A stretch of DNA of 14,600 bases from Microcaldota archaeon (GTDB lineage Archaea; Micrarchaeota; Micrarchaeia; Micrarchaeales; CABMGC01). The DNA lies in assembly GCA_027328265.1 (NCBI GenBank), contig DAHVVD010000024.1:1-14600 (forward strand), given 5' to 3'. Position numbers and translations under genes: made by a program. The notes beneath the pieces were generated by a model, which was given only the letters and a program-made list of their open reading frames with translations, was not told where the DNA came from and made no database searches. Numbering within the stretch: the stretch's first letter is position 1; each line of letters starts with the position of its first letter. This document shows, one piece after another, positions 1-7,083 of this stretch.

Positions 1-894
1 CAGATAGCCTGCGAAATTTCCCCAAGATGCCTCTCCAATTGCCCCTGCAAGATGATGGTTTCTCATCATGTTTGCAATCTTCAATTTCTCATATGCAATG
101 AATGAGTATGAATTGACAAGATTGTACGAGAGTTTGTGAAGATAGTCTTCCCTGATTCTTGCAATGTGTTCGTATTCCCTTGCAAAATTGATTACTGCCT
201 TTCTTCTGTTCTTTGAGCCTCTCTTTTTCCTTGAGATTATCCTTTGAAGTTTTTTCATCCTTGTTTTTGGAATCTTCCTATTTTCAAGGACGGCACCGTT
301 TGAGAGAGTTGCATAGTTTGCAAGTCCTAAATCTATCCCTACCGCCTTCTCCCCATTAGTGAATGGTGCTACATTTTCCTTTTCCGTTGCGACTGTTACA
401 TACCATTCTCCGCTTTTTGTCTTCTTGATTGTCAGCGTTTTTATCTTTCCTTCAATTTCCCTGTGGTTGACGAAATTGATTTTCCCTATCTTTGAGAGCG
501 TTGCTTTCTTTCTTTGTATTTTGAATCCATTTATTTGAGGGTAAGTGAGTGATGAAACAAACTTCCTGTATCTTGGAAATCCTGCCTTCTGGTTCTTTCC
601 TGCCTTCTTTTCTTTGCATCTTCTGAAGAATGATTTATACGAGTCTGAGATTCTCTTTGAGATGTTTTGAAGGACTTGTGAATGCAGTTCATTGAACTCT
701 GACCTCTCTTTCTTTAGTTTGGTCAGCCAGATATTCATCCTGTATTCCGTCAGTGTCTTCTTTGTTTGTTTGTAGTAGGTCTTCGATTGATTGAGAAGGA
801 GATTATATGCTTCTTTTGAAAGATACATCTGCCTGTTCAGTATCTCTTTCTGTTTGACTGAGGGATATGCCCTGAATTTGTATGTTGTTTTCAC
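1..894 (-). CDS. tnpB: TnpB, IS200/IS605-family RNA-guided nuclease (C-terminus beyond window)
   Basis: The reverse strand is open for 298 codons to the window edge; the protein continues past position 1. It reads MKTTYKFRAYPSVKQ at the N-terminus, the usual TnpB opening. The RuvC-I motif VGIDLGLANYATLSNG carries the catalytic Asp at about residue 188, followed by the conserved block SRKKRGSKNRRKA and the RuvC-II region AYEKLKIANM with Glu at about residue 269, then ASWGNF. The zinc-finger cysteines and the RuvC-III Asp would lie outside the window. TnpB proteins are transposon-encoded nucleases guided by an RNA made from the element's end. I chose the GTG at 894 because a TATA-like AATATAAA lies about 30 bases upstream, which fits a leaderless start; a TTG at 903 is the alternative. 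No TnpA is visible on this side. No frameshift is seen in the visible part. Confidence 0.93.
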   Translation of the reverse strand, partial: MKTTYKFRAYPSVKQKEILNRQMYLSKEAYNLLLNQSKTYYKQTKKTLTEYRMNIWLTKLKKERSEFNELHSQVLQNISKRISDSYKSFFRRCKEKKAGKNQKAGFPRYRKFVSSLTYPQINGFKIQRKKATLSKIGKINFVNHREIEGKIKTLTIKKTKSGEWYVTVATEKENVAPFTNGEKAVGIDLGLANYATLSNGAVLENRKIPKTRMKKLQRIISRKKRGSKNRRKAVINFAREYEHIARIREDYLHKLSYNLVNSYSFIAYEKLKIANMMRNHHLAGAIGEASWGNFAGYL

Positions 895-922
895 AATGAC
901 CAAGGCTATATGCGCCTTTGCG

Positions 923-930
923 TTTATATT
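923..930 (-). promoter_or_regulatory. Putative TATA box of tnpB
   Basis: AATATAAA on the minus strand lies about 29-36 bases before the GTG at 894, in an A-rich stretch. The spacing would place transcription start near the start codon. It is inferred from spacing and composition only. Confidence 0.4.
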
Positions 931-979
931 TCTTTCTTTTTGTTGTCCGTCATATATTCCGTCTCTGCGTGGCTTATAT

Positions 980-1000
980 CCCACCTCTGAAGGAGGTGGG
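980..1000. repeat. Transposon-end hairpin upstream of tnpB
   Basis: CCCACCTC (980-987) and GAGGTGGG (993-1000) form a perfect 8-base-pair stem around the loop TGAAG, followed by TTTTAC on the plus strand. Subterminal hairpins of this kind are the recognition structures of IS200/IS605 elements, which lack classical terminal inverted repeats. Lying just upstream of tnpB, it most likely marks that end of the element; the exact cleavage site cannot be fixed without an empty site. Confidence 0.65.
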
Positions 1001-1042
1001 TTTTACGCCACTATCATATAAAACATTAGGTTACCTAACTAA

Positions 1043-1153
1043 TTCATGGACAACAGATCAGGAAGTATCACCGGAAAGAACTACAACGCTGATGCTGCTG
1101 CAGATGCATGGAAGCGCGCAACCGCCTTCCTTTCGGATAACCTGAAGCATTGA
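1043..1153 (+). pseudogene. C-terminal remnant of a dienelactone hydrolase-like protein
   Basis: A reading frame closed upstream by TAA at 1040-1042 encodes FMDNRSGSITGKNYNADAAA followed by DAWKRATAFLSDNLKH and a stop at 1151-1153. The pattern of aromatic, Asp-Asn, Tyr-Asn-Ala, Ala-Ala-x-x-Ala-Trp-x-Arg and a final amphipathic helix ending in Asn-Leu-Lys is the last roughly 36 residues of dienelactone hydrolase family proteins. The alpha/beta core with the catalytic Cys, Asp and His is missing. The break falls between the TnpB hairpin and the remnant, so the transposon probably removed the 5' part. A translated mini-ORF from the ATG at 1046 (35 codons) is possible but unlikely to work. Family recognition is from memory of the motif, hence moderate confidence. 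Confidence 0.5.
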
Positions 1154-1160
1154 TTTATAG
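1153..1160 (+). promoter_or_regulatory. Putative TATA box of tRNA-Thr
   Basis: ATTTATAG lies 26-33 bases before the first base of the tRNA, the normal archaeal TATA position. It directly follows the stop codon of the hydrolase remnant. Confidence 0.5.
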
Positions 1161-1185
1161 TCGTTTCAGGCAAATAACTTCTTGC

Positions 1186-1257
<72 letters not shown>

Positions 1258-1287
1258 CTCAGGTTAAACCTATATCCCCCTCTTTCC

Positions 1288-1316
1288 TGACAGAATGGCC
1301 CGTCTGTCAACGACAG
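1288..1316. repeat. Nested inverted repeats near the left cassette end
   Basis: TGACAG (1288-1293) is the inverse of CTGTCA (1304-1309), and CTGTC (1304-1308) is also the inverse of GACAG (1312-1316). The middle copy can therefore pair with either neighbour. This could be recombinase arm sites, a hairpin in a transcript reading out of the tRNA, or chance. Confidence 0.3.
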
Positions 1317-1329
1317 GTTAATATATTAA

Positions 1330-1357
1330 TGTATACAATATCCTTATAGTGTATACA
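1330..1357. promoter_or_regulatory. Paired TGTATACA operator of the vapBC operon
   Basis: Two identical 8-base palindromes, TGTATACA at 1330-1337 and 1350-1357, are spaced exactly 20 bases start to start (about two helical turns), so they face the same side of the DNA. The TATA-like CTTATAG lies between them, and another AT-rich candidate (TTAATATATTAA, 1318-1329) precedes them. The placement 40-70 bases before the antitoxin start fits autorepression by a ribbon-helix-helix dimer pair, the usual VapB mode. Confidence 0.55.
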
Positions 1358-1397
1358 GCAGTTCGACAGTTAGGGTATATGGCAGTTGGGTAATGCA

Positions 1398-1619
1398 ATG
1401 AAAACAGAAGTATTGTCTATACGAGTCAAAAAGAGCCTAAAGGACGAAGCAGAAAAGTTAGGCATAGATGTAAAAGGAACACTAGAAACTCTTTTGGAAG
1501 AAATGGTAACTGAAAAAAAGCAGAAGGCGCAGGAAATGGCAAAGGAGTTAAGTAAATTAATGATTGTTACTGACAAAGAGTGGGCAAATGACATCAGAAA
1601 AATCAGAACAGAAAGATAG
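1398..1619 (+). CDS. vapB: VapB-like ribbon-helix-helix antitoxin
   Basis: This 73-residue protein opens with MKTEVLSIRVKKSLKDEAEK, a ribbon-helix-helix pattern: a short beta strand with basic residues (residues 2-10) followed by two helices (about 12-36, including GIDVKGTLETLLEEM). The charged C-terminal half (about 37-73) is the expected toxin-binding tail. Antitoxins of this type bind and inhibit VapC and repress their own operon. I chose the ATG at 1398 rather than the TTG at 1386, because the DNA-binding strand normally starts within a few residues of Met. The gene overlaps the toxin gene by 32 bases, indicating translational coupling. It lies wholly in the tRNA-linked cassette and is A-rich compared with the chromosomal genes around it. 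Confidence 0.8.
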   Translation: MKTEVLSIRVKKSLKDEAEKLGIDVKGTLETLLEEMVTEKKQKAQEMAKELSKLMIVTDKEWANDIRKIRTER

Positions 1620-1989
1620 GTACATAATTGATACGTCTGCCTTGTATCCTATGCTACTAAAAGGCATACCCTTAGATCCTAACAAATTTGTAATAAGCAC
1701 ACTCACAGAATATGAAATAGGCAATGTTCTTTGGAAGGAAAACAAACGGAAGAAGCTTAAAAATCCTGAAAGGGTAGCAGCTATATTCTCAGAATCGACA
1801 AAAGACTTGGAAAAACTAGGCCTAGACTCAATCGTTGAAGTTCTAAAACTTTCTTTGGAAAGGAACATAACTTTTTATGATGCCTCTTATGCATATTTAG
1901 CTGAAAAGGAACATTTGAAATTAATTACACAAGATAAAGAACTGCAAAAGAAAACCGATAACGCAATCGGCATAGAAGACGTAAAATAA
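1588..1989 (+). CDS. vapC: VapC-like PIN-domain ribonuclease toxin
   Basis: The 133-residue protein has the length of a single PIN domain. The first acidic residue lies in YIIDTSALYPML (Asp about 14), the second in LTEYEIGNVLW (Glu about 42), and the last two in FYDASYAYLAEKE and LITQDKELQKK, the usual order for this Mg2+-dependent RNase fold. VapC toxins cleave tRNA or rRNA and arrest growth when the antitoxin is lost; the target here cannot be read from sequence. ATG 1588 is preferred to TTG 1564 because it places the first Asp near the usual position. The gene follows the antitoxin with overlap and ends 27 bases before the right attachment repeat. Whether the toxin acts on the tRNA-Thr at the integration site is unknown. 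Confidence 0.85.
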   Translation: MTSEKSEQKDRYIIDTSALYPMLLKGIPLDPNKFVISTLTEYEIGNVLWKENKRKKLKNPERVAAIFSESTKDLEKLGLDSIVEVLKLSLERNITFYDASYAYLAEKEHLKLITQDKELQKKTDNAIGIEDVK

Positions 1990-2016
1990 CAGATAAGCCC
2001 ACTGTCTTCCTGACCG

Positions 2017-2033
2017 AATCCTCGCCGGAGGCT
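2017..2033 (+). repeat. Right attachment repeat (orphan tRNA-Thr 3' end)
   Basis: A 17-base exact copy of 1241-1257 with no tRNA body in front of it. It is read here as the original chromosomal tRNA end displaced by the cassette. It lies four bases from the stop codon of the SIMPL gene. Confidence 0.85.
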
Positions 2034-2037
2034 TGGG

Positions 2038-2823
2038 TCACTTCTTGTACTGGAAGATCACTGTTATGCTCTCTGTGAGTGTCTGAGTGCCTGTGAAGTA
2101 GCTTGGACTTAAGGTTTGTTTACTGGATGTTGCCAGCGCACTGGACCCTGCAACAACCGGATATATCGGATACCTGTTATAGGAGTTCACTGTCATGTTG
2201 CTTATCGAGAAGTTCTTTCCTGGCAGTAGCGTCTGGGCCTGCGATGTGGCGTTCGTTATTGCGCCCGAAAGCGCAGTAGTGCGCATGCTAGTCGTCTGCG
2301 CGTCAGAAAGCTCCCCAGCGCCTCCATATACTGATGTCCCGTTTATCGCTGAGATAGCGCCTATAGCAGCGCTGACGTTGTTTATGTTTGGTATCGTAAC
2401 GCTTACGCTTTCAGTCGCAACATAGCCATTGTAAGTAGAGTAGTAACTGCTCTGGTTGTAGACACTGTAGTAGCTTGTCTGTATGTTGCTCATGTTGCCG
2501 TTTACGTATTGGATGAGCGTGGAGTTTGCCTTGTTAAGCTCAGATGTTAGGTTTGCTGTAGCGGCGTATGATGTAGTGCCTTTGCCCTCGAAGTCTACCT
2601 CAAGAGTCGCCTTGCTTGGCACGGCCTGCACGCTGCCGCTCGCCGTTATCGTGAGGTATGATAAGCTCGTGTTTGTGGCTGTATGCTGGTTGCCTCCCCC
2701 AAATTCCCCCCTGATCAGCGAAACGCTTCCAGACAGCTGGAAGAGCAAGACAAGCTCCACTACAACAATAGCAGCGAGAACTGCAAGCACAGCAGCGAAC
2801 ATACCGTATTCTTTATTTGCCAT
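2038..2823 (-). CDS. Membrane-anchored SIMPL-domain (DUF541) protein
   Basis: The 261-residue protein has an N-terminal membrane segment (about 8-30, FAAVLAVLAAIVVVELVLLF) and an extracellular remainder rich in Asn, Ser and Thr with many N-x-S/T sites. The SIMPL pattern begins at LTITASGSVQAVPSKATLEV (about 56-75), continues with NMSNIQTSYYSVYNQSSYYS and YVATESVSVTIPNINNVSAA, and ends with TLTESITVIFQYKK. Proteins with this domain are found at cell surfaces and in periplasms of many microbes; the biochemical role is poorly defined, so none is claimed. ATG at 2823 lies nine bases after the previous gene's stop codon, making it the last gene of the minus-strand cluster. Its stop codon lies almost at the tRNA-derived repeat. 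Confidence 0.75.
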   Translation of the reverse strand: MANKEYGMFAAVLAVLAAIVVVELVLLFQLSGSVSLIRGEFGGGNQHTATNTSLSYLTITASGSVQAVPSKATLEVDFEGKGTTSYAATANLTSELNKANSTLIQYVNGNMSNIQTSYYSVYNQSSYYSTYNGYVATESVSVTIPNINNVSAAIGAISAINGTSVYGGAGELSDAQTTSMRTTALSGAITNATSQAQTLLPGKNFSISNMTVNSYNRYPIYPVVAGSSALATSSKQTLSPSYFTGTQTLTESITVIFQYKK

Positions 2824-2832
2824 AATATCACA

Positions 2833-3684
2833 TCAAGCGTAAATGTTGACAGGCGGTGTCGCGGTCCCGTTGTAGGGCCTGTTGCCTATTGTCAGGAGCA
2901 CGTAAGGCACTCCTCCGCCGCACGGCCCATCTATCCTGAGCCAGTAGGTTTCATGCTCTGCGTTCATAGTGCTTATTCCAACAGTGAAGTTTATAGTGGT
3001 GTTGTTGACCGCATTATATGTACTTGGTGAGATCGTGACGTTGATTCCTGGTGCAGTGCTGTTATGCGAGCCGACCCGTGTAATTTCAGCATAGTGAATC
3101 CTATTTGTGGTGAGGAGCGTATTATTCTGGTCAAGCACATGATTAACAAACTCGCTCAAGTACAAAGTTCCGCTAGAACTTCCTCCCAAAACATAATCTG
3201 CCACCTTGCCGTGACTGGAGTTCAGGTAGTAGAGCATGAAGCCAGAATAGTTAGTTATTGTGCCGTTCAGGTTGTACGTTATAAGAGGGCAGGCAAAGGA
3301 TCCGCCGCCGATCTTAGGTGCCACTGCCTGCGTTGTATTGCTGCTTGTATTTGTTGTTAATACCTGACTTGCATGGGTGTAAGGATTGCTACCTCTGTGA
3401 GCCGAGTAAAAGTAGACTAGAGATACAGTTGCAACAAGCACGAGGGCTCCAATTACATACTTTGCAATATTCATGTTTACAGCCTCCCTAACTTTGTAAT
3501 ACTTTAGTTTCTTGAAATGCTCGTTGTCTATCTTTTCTATTGCACCTATCCTCTGAAGATCATCCAGATGCTGGCTGATCGTCGCTGTGGAAAGATTGAG
3601 CTCCCTGCTGAGCTCTGTTATGGTCATATTGTTCTTCTTAAGCAAGTTGAGTATCTTCTTCTTCGTTTCAAGGGTTTTTCCCAT
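2833..3684 (-). CDS. Membrane-anchored winged-helix protein with extracellular domain
   Basis: The N-terminus MGKTLETKKKILNLLKKNNM followed by TITELSRELNLSTATISQHL is an ArsR/MarR-like winged-helix DNA-binding domain (about residues 3-62). A single membrane segment follows (about 70-91, IAKYVIGALVLVATVSLVYFYS), and the remaining 190 or so residues are Asn/Ser/Thr-rich, predicted outside the cell, with no family I recognise. The layout suggests a one-component sensor joining an outside domain to DNA, but the ligand and target genes are unknown. I chose the ATG at 3684: it starts right at the DNA-binding fold and has a TTTATA motif about 30 bases upstream. A TTG at 3765 would add 27 residues of unclear character and abut the preceding gene. 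It is followed nine bases later by the SIMPL gene, a possible partner or target. Confidence 0.7.
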   Translation of the reverse strand: MGKTLETKKKILNLLKKNNMTITELSRELNLSTATISQHLDDLQRIGAIEKIDNEHFKKLKYYKVREAVNMNIAKYVIGALVLVATVSLVYFYSAHRGSNPYTHASQVLTTNTSSNTTQAVAPKIGGGSFACPLITYNLNGTITNYSGFMLYYLNSSHGKVADYVLGGSSSGTLYLSEFVNHVLDQNNTLLTTNRIHYAEITRVGSHNSTAPGINVTISPSTYNAVNNTTINFTVGISTMNAEHETYWLRIDGPCGGGVPYVLLTIGNRPYNGTATPPVNIYA

Positions 3685-3765
3685 CAGCTCATCAAGTATG
3701 CTTCCCAGGATAAGTATAAAGGGCTTGCCAGAGAAGTAGGTTTTTGTTAGGTTTTTATCTCGCAA

Positions 3766-4140
3766 TCAGATAGGGCACCCATATTTTGATTTTGTTGTAT
3801 TAAGTCTGAAGACTGCCTTATTGCCATGTATTGCAATAAGCTTTGCAAGTGTTCCATCGCAGACATAACCCACAGAATCGCCTACGTATACGGTGTCAGG
3901 CGTCCCATTCAATCGAGCTACAGGATACTCTGTGTACAAAAGCCCTGTTACGTTGCTTGGATTCACCTGCACGGCCAGAAAGTTGCTAATCCGCTGCCCG
4001 GCAGTAATATTGACAACAGATCCGGATATGATTGTGCTGCTCTTTCCATAGTATAAAAAGAAGATTGCAAATGCCGCTATCAGAACGACTGCTGCGCCCA
4101 GCATCGTATAAAAGATAGCCTTGGCCATATGCCTATTCAC
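3766..4140 (-). CDS. Small single-pass membrane protein of unknown function
   Basis: I do not recognise this 124-residue protein. It has one hydrophobic segment (about 8-30, IFYTMLGAAVVLIAAFAIFFLY) and a short polar outer domain of about 90 residues with sequons (NIT, NVT, NGT, NTT) and two Cys (VCDGTL, YGCPI) that could form a disulfide. The outer part looks beta-rich. Its ATG overlaps the stop codon of the phosphohexomutase gene by four bases, so the two are probably translated together. An internal ATG at residue 5 (MAKAIFY) is an alternative start. Confidence 0.65.
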   Translation of the reverse strand: MNRHMAKAIFYTMLGAAVVLIAAFAIFFLYYGKSSTIISGSVVNITAGQRISNFLAVQVNPSNVTGLLYTEYPVARLNGTPDTVYVGDSVGYVCDGTLAKLIAIHGNKAVFRLNTTKSKYGCPI

Positions 4141-5504
4141 CTGCCCAGTTTATTATACGCTTTCTCAAACTTCGCCTTTGCATAATCAACCAGAGCGTCC
4201 AATTCCTTTTTGCTTTTCGCCTCAGCGATAAGCCTGATTATCGGGGTGGTGTTCGAGGCTCTCATGATGAACCAGCCCTTCCCTGTGACCACCTTGATGC
4301 CATCTATAGTTATGACCTCATCGCCCTGCTCCGAAAGCTCCTTGGTCAGCAACTCTACAATCCTGAATTTCACTGAATCTTCTGCGTGAAGTTCGAGAGC
4401 CACGGTCTCGTATCTTGGAAGCTCGTCCACCAGCTGCGAAAGGCTCTTGCCTTTTGAGGAGAGTATCCCAGCCATCTTCATCGTTGCAAAAAGTGGGTCG
4501 TCGCCATAGTATGCGTCTGCAAAATACATATGCCCGGAGATCTCTCCGCCAAGCGCCGCCTTTTCCCTTGCCATAGCCGCAAGTATGTAGGTCCTTCCAA
4601 CCTTTGTCACTACTGGCACGCCGCCGGCTTTCTTAACGACGTCTATTACTGCGTCTGAGCAGCTTACATCATAGACGACCTTGCTGCCTCCCTTAAGCAT
4701 GTTGGCCACGAAGATGGCGAGTGCAAAATCGCCCCTGAGGACCCTTCCTCTGCTGTCCACAAAGATGCCCCTGTCTCCGTCCGCATCATATCCTATTCCA
4801 AAATCCAGCCCACCATCGGTAACTATACTTATCAACTCTCCTAGCGATTCCTGCTTAGGCTCCGGAGCCCTTCCTGGAAAGTTGCCATCTGGTGAACCGT
4901 TAATCTCGACCACCTCAACTCCTGCCTTCTCGAGTATCTTCCTGGCAAGGTTGCAGTAAGAGCCGTTGCCAGGGTCTATGGCTATCTTTATTCCCTTCTT
5001 CACCTTTGCCTTGCTAAGAACGAATCTCCCATAATCATCCAGTGTTTGCAAGTGTCTCTCTTCGATGTTCATCTTTCTGCTGTTGCATTTAGTGCCACTG
5101 GTAGCCATCTCCTTAATCTTGCCGAGTCCTGACTCCATGCTGACCCATCCTTTTCTGTCCCAGAACTTGAAGCCATTGTACTCCTTTGGATTATGGCTTG
5201 CCGTTATCATGACCCCTGCTTCGAACCCGTAGTAGTTCCATGCGAAATATGCCACAGGAGTAGGAGCCACGCCTATGTCAACGAGCTTCGGCTCAGAGTC
5301 CGAGAAGCCTTCCAGGAAATTTTTGTGCAGGGAAGGGCTGCTCAGCCTCACGTCCATGCAGGCGGCGACCTTCTTGCCCTTACCTATGTATCTTCCGAAC
5401 GCGCAGCCCACTGCCAATGCGGTGCCCTCGTCTATCTGCGAGGGATAGATGCCGCGTATGTCATAAGCCTTGAAAATTGCCTCATCAAGTTTCGCTTTTG
5501 CCAT
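4137..5504 (-). CDS. Phosphomannomutase/phosphoglucomutase (alpha-D-phosphohexomutase)
   Basis: The enzyme interconverts hexose 6-phosphate and hexose 1-phosphate through a phosphoserine, supplying sugar nucleotides for glycans and protein glycosylation in the cytoplasm. All family landmarks are present in the 455 residues: AYDIRGIYP (13-21), the phosphoserine loop TASHNP (Ser103), the Mg2+ loop DADGDR (240-245), the sugar-binding GGEISGH (319-325) and the phosphate-binding RASNTTP (415-421). The length and four-domain order are normal. The motifs do not separate mannose from glucose preference, and a phosphoglucosamine mutase is less likely. It heads the minus-strand cluster whose other members are sequon-rich membrane proteins; supply of glycan precursor is a plausible but unproven link. 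ATG at 5504 begins AKAKLDEAIFKAYDIRG, as expected for the family. Confidence 0.92.
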   Translation of the reverse strand: MAKAKLDEAIFKAYDIRGIYPSQIDEGTALAVGCAFGRYIGKGKKVAACMDVRLSSPSLHKNFLEGFSDSEPKLVDIGVAPTPVAYFAWNYYGFEAGVMITASHNPKEYNGFKFWDRKGWVSMESGLGKIKEMATSGTKCNSRKMNIEERHLQTLDDYGRFVLSKAKVKKGIKIAIDPGNGSYCNLARKILEKAGVEVVEINGSPDGNFPGRAPEPKQESLGELISIVTDGGLDFGIGYDADGDRGIFVDSRGRVLRGDFALAIFVANMLKGGSKVVYDVSCSDAVIDVVKKAGGVPVVTKVGRTYILAAMAREKAALGGEISGHMYFADAYYGDDPLFATMKMAGILSSKGKSLSQLVDELPRYETVALELHAEDSVKFRIVELLTKELSEQGDEVITIDGIKVVTGKGWFIMRASNTTPIIRLIAEAKSKKELDALVDYAKAKFEKAYNKLGR

Positions 5505-5536
5505 GACCCTAACCTATCTAAGTAGGTCTTTATGTC

Positions 5537-5548
5537 TTTTAATTTTAT
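5537..5548 (+). promoter_or_regulatory. AT-rich promoter region between divergent genes
   Basis: The 70-base gap between the phosphohexomutase gene and the plus-strand surface protein contains TTTTAATTTTAT, usable as a TATA box. On the plus strand it would put transcription start near 5570, just before the in-frame CTG at 5574. On the minus strand it lies about 35-45 bases before the ATG at 5504. Confidence 0.35.
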
Positions 5549-5615
5549 GTGTTCCATCTAATGCAGTGATTCTCTGGGAAAGGGAACTGAAACTCTGATA
5601 GCACTTCTTGTCCTA

Positions 5616-7079
5616 GTGATAATACTTGTAGTGGCATACGCATTCTACACGCTAGGCACTGGAAAGAGCTCCACGCTCTTCGTCGAGCTTACAGATCCAG
5701 CATATCTCCCGAAAGGCACAAGCAGCCTCTTCATCAACTACGATTCGGTACAGGCCCATATAACCAACGCTTCCGGGTCGGCCTGGATAGAAAGCCAGGA
5801 GAATGGCTTAGTCAACCTTCTCTCCCTTTCAAATATCAGCAGGGTCGTGGCTAAACTTGAGGTTGCATCAAACTCTACAGTTGATATGGTAAGGTTCAAC
5901 ATAACCTCTGCCAACATAACTGTAAACGGCACCTCTTACCCTCTCATCCTAACTTCGCGTAAGCTAACCACCAATGTTTCGCAGGGAAGTGTACATAACT
6001 ATGCAAGCCTCCTTGTCTCGCTCTCACCTACAGTCATAGTGCTGTATACAGACAACGAGAGCCTCTTCGTGATGGTACCCTCATTGCGAGGCATACTTCT
6101 ACCTGCAAAGAGCGGCCTCTACGTAGGAAGCGATATTGGGATAAACTCAAGCTCGACAGAGAGCCTCTCGGCGTCGTCACCTAACATAAGCATAGATGGC
6201 GCCTCGATGATCTCGCAAGGCAACCAGACTTCAATCTCACTCAAGGTGAGCGACAAATCAAAACTTCCTATCACCATCAGGAACGTAATCCTGCTCGGAA
6301 ACGAATCCCTCTATGTCACCATTGGAAAGCTCCAGACCAACGTGCCGCCAATCTACAGCATAAACAACATAACGTCCTCATCGCTGCTCAATGGCACCTT
6401 CTCGATATTAGGCAATGTGCTCTCACAGCTGGGCAGCGGAGCATCTGGCATAAACGCCAACGTCTTCTCCAGCATAAACATAAGCGAGCTCGCGAAGTTA
6501 GGCTCCGCGTTTGGCATATCAGCCAACCAGATCTCCGGAATAGAGGCGGGAGGCTTCCTAAACGGTTCCATCCAAGGAGTGAGCAGCCTGAACAACCTCA
6601 ACGCAAGCGCTAAGGCTTCGCTCCTGAAGAACGTCCTTGCCAACCTCTCCGGCTCTGCTCAGGGCCTGCAGAGCGAGAACATAAGCCAGATAGAGGCAAA
6701 GATAAAGGCTAGGATAATCTCTGGCAACCTCAGCAGCGCCAACCTCACCAACATAATAAACCTGTTAGTCAAAGCCCAGGCTGAGGCGCAGGCAGGCTAC
6801 GCCCAGAATATAAAACTCGAGCAGATGAACCTGGGGTCGCTCGACTTCTTCGTAACGAGCAATTCGGGCCTGGTGCTTCCTTCCTCAGCAGCTAACCTCT
6901 CCAGCTCAGCATATGGCTACACGATGCAGCCAGGCGCAACGTCCACCCTCGCATTCAACGGCAGGTTGTCCCTAGCTGGAGGCAGAATAGCAGTAAGCCT
7001 TATAAATGGAGATACCTACAAGATTGAAGTGATAGGCGATTCAGGCGCATACGCCTCACTCAATGTAACTGCAGGTTGA
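5616..7079 (+). CDS. Secreted or anchored surface protein with DUF4382-like domain
   Basis: The 487-residue protein begins with a hydrophobic segment. Its first 150 or so outer residues follow the DUF4382 pattern: STLFVELTDPA, FINYDSVQAHI, VNLLSL, AKLEVASNSTVDMVRFNI, ANITVNGTSYPL. The rest is Ser/Asn/Leu-rich and low in complexity, with an Ala/Gln helix (KAQAEAQAGYAQN) near 390-402 and a beta-rich end. Many sequons point to an exported glycoprotein. GTG 5616 is the first usual start codon but cuts the membrane helix. The frame stays open back to 5562, and residues encoded from CTG 5574 (GKGTETLIALLVLVIILVVA) give a complete helix with a pilin-like leader, so the real start may be CTG 5574. 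In-frame ATGs at 5532 and 5547 are cut off by TAA at 5559. Function unknown. Confidence 0.7.
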   Translation: MIILVVAYAFYTLGTGKSSTLFVELTDPAYLPKGTSSLFINYDSVQAHITNASGSAWIESQENGLVNLLSLSNISRVVAKLEVASNSTVDMVRFNITSANITVNGTSYPLILTSRKLTTNVSQGSVHNYASLLVSLSPTVIVLYTDNESLFVMVPSLRGILLPAKSGLYVGSDIGINSSSTESLSASSPNISIDGASMISQGNQTSISLKVSDKSKLPITIRNVILLGNESLYVTIGKLQTNVPPIYSINNITSSSLLNGTFSILGNVLSQLGSGASGINANVFSSINISELAKLGSAFGISANQISGIEAGGFLNGSIQGVSSLNNLNASAKASLLKNVLANLSGSAQGLQSENISQIEAKIKARIISGNLSSANLTNIINLLVKAQAEAQAGYAQNIKLEQMNLGSLDFFVTSNSGLVLPSSAANLSSSAYGYTMQPGATSTLAFNGRLSLAGGRIAVSLINGDTYKIEVIGDSGAYASLNVTAG

Positions 7080-7083
7080 TCTT

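Larger units (their letters stand above)
1258..2033. mobile_element. Integrase-less VapBC cassette inserted at tRNA-Thr
   Basis: The segment between the tRNA 3' end and its 17-base duplicate is about 776 bases and holds only the VapB/VapC pair and its control region. It is clearly richer in A and T than the flanking chromosomal genes. After the right repeat only four bases remain before the SIMPL gene's stop codon, so the ancestral order was probably tRNA-Thr directly abutting that gene. No integrase or transposase gene is inside; mobilisation in trans, or decay of a larger island, are both possible. Element status is inferred from the repeat, the composition and the gene content. Confidence 0.7.

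Noticed and set aside
200..260. Possible one-base frameshift in tnpB near an A-rich tract
   Set aside because: A first reading suggested a shift, but careful re-reading of each ten-base block shows the frame continues through SRKKRGSKNRRKA without a break.
1330..1357. NrdR boxes
   Set aside because: The TGTATACA pair resembles AT-rich palindromic regulator sites, but its length and 20-base spacing do not fit the NrdR box pairs I know, and it lies directly before vapB, which explains it better.
2017..2033. A second tRNA gene
   Set aside because: Only the 3' 17 bases are present; no D arm, anticodon arm or 5' acceptor strand precedes them.
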